21,125 nt of DNA, taken from Candidatus Margulisiibacteriota bacterium (GTDB lineage Bacteria > Margulisbacteria > WOR-1 > JAKLHX01 > JBAZKV01). The stretch spans positions 1 through 21,125 of the forward strand of contig JBAZKV010000025.1 in NCBI GenBank assembly GCA_041650635.1. The letters are read 5' to 3'. The position numbers were made by a program, and so were the translations under genes. This document shows, one piece after another, positions 8,762 to 14,648 of this stretch. The notes below the pieces were generated by a model that worked only from the letters and a program-made list of their open reading frames with translations, did not search any database and was not told the origin of the DNA. The number at the start of each line of letters is the position of its first letter. The stretch's first letter is position 1.

Positions 8762-11170
8762 ATGAAAGCAGTACTCATGGCGGGCGGGATGGGCACCAGG
8801 CTCCATCCTCTTACTGTTGACAGACCCAAACCGCTGGTTCCGGTCTGCGGCAGGCCTATCATGTCGCATGTCCTTTCCTGGCTCAAAAAACACGGAGTAG
8901 AAGAGATAATAGTTCTCTTATACCACCAGCCGCAGCAGATAAAGGACTATTTCGGGGACGGGTCTTCCCACGGAGTAAAACTTTCTTATATTGAAGCAAA
9001 AGAGGACCTTGGAACGGCCGGCGCCGTAAAACTGGCCGAAGGCCTGCTCACTTCCGATTTTTTGGTGCTGAGCGCTGATGTGATCTCTGATATAGACCTG
9101 ACCGCTCTTGCTGAGTTTCATAAAAAGAACGTCACTCTGGCAACAATATCTCTAACCAGGGTAAAGAACCCTCTGCAGTACGGGATAGTCATCACCGAAC
9201 CCGACGGGCGTATCAAGGCTTTTCTTGAAAAACCTTCCTGGGCAGAGGTATTCAGCGACACAGTCAATACGGGGATCTATGTTCTAAAAAAGGAAGCCCT
9301 GGACCAGGTGCCATGCGGACGGTTCTTTGACTTTAGCCAGGACCTCTTTCCGAAGTTCCTTAAAGAGCACAAAAAGGTCTTCGGTTTTGTGGACAGCGGT
9401 TATTGGAAAGACATCGGCAATTTGATAGAATATAAAAACTCCCACGGCGATCTGCTTAAAGGCAAAAGCCTTTTTCCTGCGTCGCTAAGAACGGGGCCGG
9501 AGGTCCAGATAGAGAATTCCTGCATCGGTGAAGGATGCAAAATAGGGCAGGGAAGCAGGCTGGTGAATTGCGTCGTCTGGGATAATGTTGAAATAGGCAA
9601 AGAGTGTTTCCTTAAAGACGCGGTGGTGGCAAGCGGCTGTTTTATAGGCGACGGCAGCATTCTTGAAGAGGGGAGCGTGCTCGGCCGCGGCTGCAGGGTC
9701 TCTTCCGGGGTCAGGGTCCTTCCATTTGTCAAGATCTGGCCGGATAAAGAAATAGAAAAGGGCAGCACGGTGAACAAAACAGTTGTCTGGAGAGAAAAGT
9801 GGTCCAACGCGATTTTTGGCGCGTTCGGGGTCACGGGGAAATGCAATATAGAGATAACCCCCGAATTTGCCGCCAAACTGGGTTCTGCCTACGGAGCAAT
9901 GCTCGGCAAGGGTTCTTCCGCTGTATGTTCCATGGACGGACACAAATCTTCAAGGATGATATACAGGGCGCTTATTGCCGGTGTCCTGTCCTCGGGGGTC
10001 AACATCTCTAATATTGAGACCGTGCCGATCCCGATCAACCGGTACTTTCTCAAATCGCTTTCATGCAATGGCGGCTTCCATGTAAGAAAGTCGCCGTTCG
10101 ACAATGAAGTTATAGACATAAAGTTCTTCGACTTTGACGGTATGGACCTGTCAACTTCAAAAGAAAAAACAATAGAGCGCCTTTTCTGGGGGGAGGATTA
10201 TCTGCGGGCTGCCATAGAGGAAACAGGAGAGCTCACTTTTCCCTTTTGCAGGGTGACCGAAGAATACAAAGAAGGTGTGCTTCACTACATAGACAGCAGC
10301 TGCATCAGGAAAAGGGGCTTTAAGATAGTGGTGGATTACGCCTTTGGCAGCGCCTCGCAGGTCTTTCCGACCGTGCTGGGAGAACTGGGATGCGAAACGG
10401 TTGCGATCAATTCCCATCTGGAAAAGACCAAATTGACAAAATCAAAAGAAGAATTTGACAGATACCTGAACCAGCTTTCGCAGATCGTAACCAGCCTTAA
10501 GGCGGACCTGGGCATCATGTTCGACTCCGGGGCCGAAAAGGTCTTTATCGTTGACGAAAAAGGTAAGATACTGGAGGGGCAGACAGCCCTTGCTTTTGTC
10601 ACCGCTCTGGTACTGATATCCGACACACCAAAAACGATAGCCGTACCGGTAAATGCCAGCTTCGCTGTTGATGACCTGGCAAAAAATTCCGGAACAAAGG
10701 TAATAAGGACAAAAACATCCATTAGGGCGATGATGGAAGGGGCGATGTCAGGAGGCGTCGGCTTTTTGGGCGAACCCGTGGGAGGCTATATCTTTCCGGG
10801 CTTTAAACCCTATTTTGATGCGATGCTTGCAACAGCAAAGATACTGGAACTGCTTGCAAGATCCGGAAAGAAGGCTTCGCAGATCACGGATTCCCTGCCG
10901 AGGACCTGTTTCCGAAAAGAAAAACTTAACTGCGAGAACGAATCCAAGGGCAGCGTCATCAGAAAGCTCGTGGAATCAAGCAGCGGCTCGCAAACTGACC
11001 TGACCGACGGATTCAAGGTTATTTTTGACGAGGGCTGGGCTCTGGTGCATGCCCATCCCGACAAGCCGGAACTTCACATAACGGCGGAGGCAAATGATCC
11101 CGTGTCCTGCGACAGGATCTTTGACGACTTAAGCCGTGAGGTCAGAAAAATGCTGGGGCAGAAACAATGA
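8762..11170 (+). CDS. Sugar-phosphate nucleotidyltransferase fused to degenerate phosphohexomutase domain
   Basis: The 802-residue protein has an N-terminal nucleotidyltransferase domain (about 1-235) with MAGGMGTRLHPLTVDRPKPL and the metal site in SADVISDID. A left-handed beta-helix of hexapeptide repeats follows (about 245-345). A phosphoglucomutase/phosphomannomutase-like region fills the rest. In the mutase region the serine loop TASHNP is replaced by VRKSPFD (Ser444 kept), the metal loop DGDADR by DSGAEK (588-593), and the phosphate loop RPSGTEP by AHPDKPE. The sugar loop keeps Glu671 in GEPVGGY. The mutase is therefore probably inactive or regulatory. Homologues are usually named mannose-1-phosphate guanylyltransferase. 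Here, just before glgA and with no glgC in the window, it may supply NDP-glucose. It starts three bases after the previous stop without a visible ribosome site, and its stop overlaps the glgA start (ATGA). Confidence 0.88.
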   Translation: MKAVLMAGGMGTRLHPLTVDRPKPLVPVCGRPIMSHVLSWLKKHGVEEIIVLLYHQPQQIKDYFGDGSSHGVKLSYIEAKEDLGTAGAVKLAEGLLTSDFLVLSADVISDIDLTALAEFHKKNVTLATISLTRVKNPLQYGIVITEPDGRIKAFLEKPSWAEVFSDTVNTGIYVLKKEALDQVPCGRFFDFSQDLFPKFLKEHKKVFGFVDSGYWKDIGNLIEYKNSHGDLLKGKSLFPASLRTGPEVQIENSCIGEGCKIGQGSRLVNCVVWDNVEIGKECFLKDAVVASGCFIGDGSILEEGSVLGRGCRVSSGVRVLPFVKIWPDKEIEKGSTVNKTVVWREKWSNAIFGAFGVTGKCNIEITPEFAAKLGSAYGAMLGKGSSAVCSMDGHKSSRMIYRALIAGVLSSGVNISNIETVPIPINRYFLKSLSCNGGFHVRKSPFDNEVIDIKFFDFDGMDLSTSKEKTIERLFWGEDYLRAAIEETGELTFPFCRVTEEYKEGVLHYIDSSCIRKRGFKIVVDYAFGSASQVFPTVLGELGCETVAINSHLEKTKLTKSKEEFDRYLNQLSQIVTSLKADLGIMFDSGAEKVFIVDEKGKILEGQTALAFVTALVLISDTPKTIAVPVNASFAVDDLAKNSGTKVIRTKTSIRAMMEGAMSGGVGFLGEPVGGYIFPGFKPYFDAMLATAKILELLARSGKKASQITDSLPRTCFRKEKLNCENESKGSVIRKLVESSSGSQTDLTDGFKVIFDEGWALVHAHPDKPELHITAEANDPVSCDRIFDDLSREVRKMLGQKQ

Positions 11171-12648
11171 AGGTCCTGTTCGTTTCTTCAGAAATGGTGC
11201 CGTTCTGCAAGACAGGAGGCCTTGCGGATGTGGCTGGTTCGCTCCCAAAGGCGGTCAAAGCGCTTGGACATGACATAAGGGCGATGATCCCAAAGTACAA
11301 GATGGTGGATGACGGACACTTCAGGTTAAAAACGCTTTTTGAAGGGATACCCGTCCTGGTCGGCGACAGCATCGAATACGCTGCTGTCTATGAAACAAAA
11401 TTGCCCGGCTCCGGCGTAACGGTCTATCTGATCGGCAGTGAAAAGTATTTTGACAGGGAGGGGCTTTATCAGGAGAACGGCAGGGATTATCCGGACAATG
11501 CGCAGAGGTTCGTATTTTTCTGCAAGGCGGTCCTGGCCGCCCTAAAGAAACTCGGCTGGGAACCGCATGTTATCCATCTTAACGACTGGCAGACGGCCCT
11601 GATAGCCGCCTACATAAAAACCGTCGGTTCCGAAGATCCGTTCTTTAGAACGGTGGCCACCGTCTATTCGGTACACAATATGGGCTACCTGGGACTTTTT
11701 AACGCTGACACGATGCTGCTCACGGGGCTGTCCTGGCAGTATTATACTCCCGACACTCTTGAGTTCTGGAACAATGTCAGTTATGCAAAGGCGGGTTTTG
11801 TTTTTGCCGATGTCATCAATACGGTCAGCCCCACTTATGCCAGAGAGATACAGACCCCCGAGTTCGGCTGCGGACTTGAGGGACTGGTTAAGAAAAGAGG
11901 CTCTGATGTCTATGGGATACTCAACGGGATAGACAATGAACTGTGGGACCCATCCAGGGACACCAAGATAGCAAAGACATATTCTTCCTCCAATCTCAGG
12001 GGGAAAGCCGTGAACAAGGCCGCCCTTCGCAAGGCCAATGATCTGGAAAACCGCAAAGACTCCCCAATTATCGGCATAATTTCGCGGCTTGCGGACCAGA
12101 AAGGCCTGGACATACTTTCGCAGGCCCTTCCTGATATAATGGAAATGGGTTTTCAGTTCGTGGCGCTGGGCGCGGGAGACCCCTCGTATCAGGACCTTTT
12201 CAGGTCTTTTTCGGAAAGATACAAAGGGAAGTTCTCCGCCAATATCGGGTTCAATTCGGCGCTTGCACAGCTTATCTATGCAGGAAGCGACCTGTTCATC
12301 ATGCCGTCCCGGTATGAGCCCTGCGGGCTCGGACAGCTTATCAGCTTTAAATACGGAACGATACCGATAGTGAGAAAGACCGGCGGGCTGGCTGACACCG
12401 TGTTCAATTATGACCTTAAGTCCGAAGATGGGGACGGGTTCGTTTTTGAGGAGTACTCTTCGAAGCCGCTGGCAGAGGCAGCTTCAAGGGCATATGCGGC
12501 CTACAAGGACAGGAAAAAGTGGGGCAGGTTGGTAAAGAAGGTCATGTGCTACGATTTTTCCTGGGATATCTCGGCCAAGAAGTACATAGCGCTCTACAAA
12601 AAGGCTATAGAAAAAGTGCTTTCTTTTAGACAGGCCCCGGCGCAGTAA
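11167..12648 (+). CDS. glgA: Glycogen/starch synthase (GT5)
   Basis: This 493-residue GT5 enzyme extends alpha-1,4-glucan from ADP-glucose (family preference; some members also accept UDP-glucose). It shows the N-terminal nucleotide-sugar loop KTGGL (residues 15-19), NDWQTALIAAYI, SVHNMGYLG, the NGIDNELWDP segment, GIISRLADQKGLDIL, and the C-terminal donor-site motif MPSRYEPCGLGQ with Glu384, followed by RKTGGLADTV. Length is normal and all motifs are intact. The start codon overlaps the previous stop as ATGA, a classic coupling arrangement. It is the core polymerase of the operon, with its partner branching enzyme two genes upstream. Confidence 0.97.
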   Translation: MKVLFVSSEMVPFCKTGGLADVAGSLPKAVKALGHDIRAMIPKYKMVDDGHFRLKTLFEGIPVLVGDSIEYAAVYETKLPGSGVTVYLIGSEKYFDREGLYQENGRDYPDNAQRFVFFCKAVLAALKKLGWEPHVIHLNDWQTALIAAYIKTVGSEDPFFRTVATVYSVHNMGYLGLFNADTMLLTGLSWQYYTPDTLEFWNNVSYAKAGFVFADVINTVSPTYAREIQTPEFGCGLEGLVKKRGSDVYGILNGIDNELWDPSRDTKIAKTYSSSNLRGKAVNKAALRKANDLENRKDSPIIGIISRLADQKGLDILSQALPDIMEMGFQFVALGAGDPSYQDLFRSFSERYKGKFSANIGFNSALAQLIYAGSDLFIMPSRYEPCGLGQLISFKYGTIPIVRKTGGLADTVFNYDLKSEDGDGFVFEEYSSKPLAEAASRAYAAYKDRKKWGRLVKKVMCYDFSWDISAKKYIALYKKAIEKVLSFRQAPAQ

Positions 12649-12657
12649 GGAGAAAAG

Positions 12658-13404
12658 ATGTCAGGACATTCAAAGTGGTCTACAATTAAAAGGGCCAAAG
12701 GCAAGACCGACCAGTTAAGAGGAAAACTCTTCTCCAAACTTGCAAGGGAGATCACGGTAGCCGCAAAACTCGGGGGAGGGGATCTTTCGGGCAATGCCAG
12801 GCTCCGCCTGGTAGTGGACAAGGCCAAAGAGGCCAACATGCCGCGCGACAACATCCAGAGGGCCATTGACAGGGGAACAGGAGCCATCGAAAGCGCCGCC
12901 CTGGAGGAACTTTCATACGAAGGCTACGGCCCGGCAGGCGCTGCGGTAATAGCCGATGTGATGACGGACAACAAGAACAGGACGCAGGGAGAGATCCAGT
13001 TCATCTTTACAAAGAACGGCGGCAATATGGGGAAAGCCGGCTGCGTGTCCTGGCAGTTCGCCAAATACGGGGTTATTACGGCAGAAAAATCAAAAGTTGA
13101 CGCCGAACAGCTGATGGCAGAGGCTATCGAGGCAGGAGCCGAAGACATAACCGAAGAAGATTCAACCCTGGAGGTCAGGACCAAACCGGAAAACTTTGAA
13201 GCTGTGCTCAAGGCGCTGAAAGAGAAAAAGTTCGAACTCTCCTCCTCTGAGATCACGCTTGTGCCCAACACCACGATAGCCGTTTCAGGGGAAGAAGCAA
13301 AAAAACTGTTAAAACTGGTGAATGCGCTGGAAGAGCACGATGATGTGCAGAATGTTTACTCTAATTTTGATGTTCCGGATGAGATAGCATCAGAAATACA
13401 GTAG
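12658..13404 (+). CDS. yebC: YebC/PmpR family protein (TACO1-like)
   Basis: This 248-residue protein is a full-length YebC family member. It starts with MSGHSKWSTIKRAKGK and contains AREITVAAKLGGGD, the KEANMPRDNIQRAIDRGTG stretch and the acidic middle and C-terminal domains. The family was long annotated as transcriptional regulators. More recent work on bacterial YebC and mitochondrial TACO1 supports a role in translation at difficult, proline-rich stretches. AAGGAG at 12647-12652 overlaps the glgA stop and sits five bases before the ATG, so it is probably co-transcribed with the glucan genes. It is not next to ruvC here, where it is often found. Confidence 0.97.
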   Translation: MSGHSKWSTIKRAKGKTDQLRGKLFSKLAREITVAAKLGGGDLSGNARLRLVVDKAKEANMPRDNIQRAIDRGTGAIESAALEELSYEGYGPAGAAVIADVMTDNKNRTQGEIQFIFTKNGGNMGKAGCVSWQFAKYGVITAEKSKVDAEQLMAEAIEAGAEDITEEDSTLEVRTKPENFEAVLKALKEKKFELSSSEITLVPNTTIAVSGEEAKKLLKLVNALEEHDDVQNVYSNFDVPDEIASEIQ

Positions 13405-13422
13405 AAATACGGTAGAAATTCA

Positions 13423-14142
13423 TTGAAACACATTGCAGACCTTCATGTTCATACGGTATCGTCCGGCCATGCGTATAACACGATATACGAGTATGCTCAG
13501 CAGGCAAAGAAAAAAGGCCTTAAATACATTGCCATGACGGACCACGGCCCCGCTATGGGAGGGGCTCCCCACGAGTACCACTTTGCCAATCTGCACAGCC
13601 TCCCGCAAAAGATCAGGAATGTACGCATACTTAAAGGCATCGAGGCCAACATCATAAACACCGAAGGGGCTCTGGACCTTGACGAGCAGTATCTTAAGGA
13701 ACTGGAAGTGGTGATCGCCTCTTTTCACATACGGGTAGGTTATGACGGGCGTGATGAAAGGACCAACACCGATACCCTCCTAAAGGTTATAAGCAACCCT
13801 TATGTGAGGATATTGGGACATACAGGAAATCCTCAGTTCAAAATAGACATCCCGACCATAGTTGAAGCCTGCAAAAAGCACGGGGTACTTATCGAAATAA
13901 ACAATTCGAGTTTTTCCGGGATGATAAGGCAGGGAAGTTACGACAGGTGCATAGAAATAGCGCGTCAGGTCAAAAAGATAGGCTGGAAGGTCTGCTTTGG
14001 ATCTGACTCCCATTGCATAGATACCCTGGGCATCTTCAAAAAATCTGAGGAAGTTGCAAAAAAAGCGGGACTTTTGCCATCCGATATTATTAATACTTCA
14101 ACAGAGATGATAGAGAGATATTTGATAGGCCCCCGAGCCTGA
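13423..14142 (+). CDS. PHP-domain phosphatase, YcdX-like
   Basis: This 239-residue PHP protein closely follows E. coli YcdX in length and motif order. Metal ligands are in DLHVHT (His8, His10), His16, TDHGP, GIEANI, ASFH, GHTGNP and GSDSH (Asp195, His197). The stretch VLIEINNSSF is also typical. YcdX-type enzymes bind a three-metal centre and hydrolyse phosphate esters; the natural substrate is not evident. I chose the TTG at 13423 because the family N-terminus (xxxxDLHxHT) begins only a few residues in, and the next in-frame ATG would remove the metal site. No strong ribosome site precedes it. It lies 18 bases after yebC and closes the operon. Confidence 0.9.
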   Translation: MKHIADLHVHTVSSGHAYNTIYEYAQQAKKKGLKYIAMTDHGPAMGGAPHEYHFANLHSLPQKIRNVRILKGIEANIINTEGALDLDEQYLKELEVVIASFHIRVGYDGRDERTNTDTLLKVISNPYVRILGHTGNPQFKIDIPTIVEACKKHGVLIEINNSSFSGMIRQGSYDRCIEIARQVKKIGWKVCFGSDSHCIDTLGIFKKSEEVAKKAGLLPSDIINTSTEMIERYLIGPRA

Positions 14143-14230
14143 GCTCTCGACTCCTCTCGGGACAAGAGGTTCGAACCCCATTAAGTTTCGGGATGATTAT
14201 TTGATTTTCCTCTGGACAGAAAAGAAACTC

Positions 14231-14251
14231 GTTAAGGGCTCCGCCCTTAAC
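14231..14251. repeat. Perfect 9-bp hairpin
   Basis: GTTAAGGGC (14231-14239) and GCCCTTAAC (14243-14251) pair perfectly around a TCC loop. It lies about 90 bases after the last gene of the first operon. No T-run follows, so it is not a standard intrinsic terminator, although it could still slow RNA polymerase or protect the transcript end. Confidence 0.6.
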
Positions 14252-14257
14252 AATCCC

Positions 14258-14377
14258 GCGATTGCCGTAAGCTCCTCCAGGCGCATATCGAGTCCTCATA
14301 CGGACTCGTTTAGTATCGAATGTTTAGAGTCTTTCCTAATATTCTTTCTTTGTGTCGTCGCCCGGAACGGCAATCGC
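14258..14377. repeat. 11-bp perfect inverted repeat enclosing a second hairpin
   Basis: GCGATTGCCGT (14258-14268) is the exact reverse complement of ACGGCAATCGC (14367-14377), with 98 bases between. Inside is a perfect 7-bp stem, CGAGTCC (14289-14295) with GGACTCG (14302-14308). The arrangement could be the two ends of a small repeat unit or a long-range RNA stem. No target-site duplication was recognised. Confidence 0.5.
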
Positions 14378-14438
14378 CATTATCTATGAGTTCTTTAAGC
14401 AATATAGGCTATGCAGGAATATTAGTATCTTGGTTGCT

Positions 14439-14500
14439 CAAGCGCCGTTGGAACCGAGCGAGCTTGCTGAAGGGTGCGAGCGAGGGAATTACGGCGCTTG
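14439..14500. repeat. 10-bp perfect inverted repeat with internal direct repeat
   Basis: CAAGCGCCGT (14439-14448) pairs perfectly with ACGGCGCTTG (14491-14500). The loop contains the 8-base word CGAGCGAG twice (14455-14462 and 14477-14484). Confidence 0.5.
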
Positions 14501-14527
14501 CGGGGGAGCTGGGGGCAGAGCCCCCGC
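14500..14527. repeat. G-run/C-run hairpin
   Basis: GCGGGGG (14500-14506) pairs with CCCCCGC (14521-14527). An alternative tighter stem is GGGGGC (14511-14516) with GCCCCC (14520-14525) around AGA. The two folds compete for the same C-run. Confidence 0.5.
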
Positions 14528-14531
14528 GAGT

Positions 14532-14577
14532 TTCTTTTGCTACTTTTCTTGCCGATGCAAGAAAAGTAGAAGAAGAA
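14532..14577. repeat. Long hairpin, 13-bp perfect stem extended to about 20 bp
   Basis: CTACTTTTCTTGC (14540-14552) pairs perfectly with GCAAGAAAAGTAG (14557-14569) around a CGAT loop. After a single G-A mismatch the stem continues for seven more pairs (14532-14538 with 14571-14577, one G-T wobble). This is the strongest secondary structure in the window. I recall similar TTTCTTTTGxTACTTTTCTT hairpins as recurring intergenic elements in many unrelated bacterial genomes, but cannot verify that here. Confidence 0.65.
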
Positions 14578-14612
14578 TGCCCGGAAAGGGTGTCAAAATT
14601 TGTGATCTGCAA

Positions 14613-14640
14613 TTTGCAGCTTGTCATTCCGTTATATAAT
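14613..14640 (+). promoter_or_regulatory. Sigma-70-type promoter for uvrA operon
   Basis: A perfect -10 box TATAAT occupies 14635-14640, with a weak -35-like TTTGCA (14613-14618) 16 bases upstream. Transcription would start at about 14647, practically at the uvrA ATG (14649). The bases before the ATG show no Shine-Dalgarno sequence. Confidence 0.55.
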
Positions 14641-14648
14641 AGACATAT

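Larger units (their letters stand above)
14143..14648. other. 506-base hairpin-rich non-coding region between the two operons
   Basis: No open reading frame here looks like a protein. The three short + strand frames lack family motifs and run through the hairpins. The region instead contains a series of inverted repeats (listed separately): stems at 14132-14161, 14231-14251, 14289-14308, 14258/14377, 14439/14500, 14500-14527 and 14532-14577. A promoter for uvrA sits at its right end. The string of compact hairpins suggests one or more interspersed repeats, or possibly a structured RNA. Confidence 0.6.

Noticed and set aside
14168..14177. GGTTCGAACC, resembling a tRNA T-arm
   Set aside because: No acceptor, D or anticodon stems can be built around it; it is just a 10-base palindrome.
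14231..14251. Hairpin considered as an integron attC core (GTT...AAC ends)
   Set aside because: The ends do not fit GTTRRRY/RYYYAAC, and no integrase or cassette genes are present.
14201..14389. Open frame of 62 codons in the hairpin region, as well as frames at 14320-14670 and 14352-14639
   Set aside because: They run straight through inverted repeats, have no ribosome sites or recognisable motifs, and their composition is Ser/Arg/Cys-rich junk typical of translated repeats.
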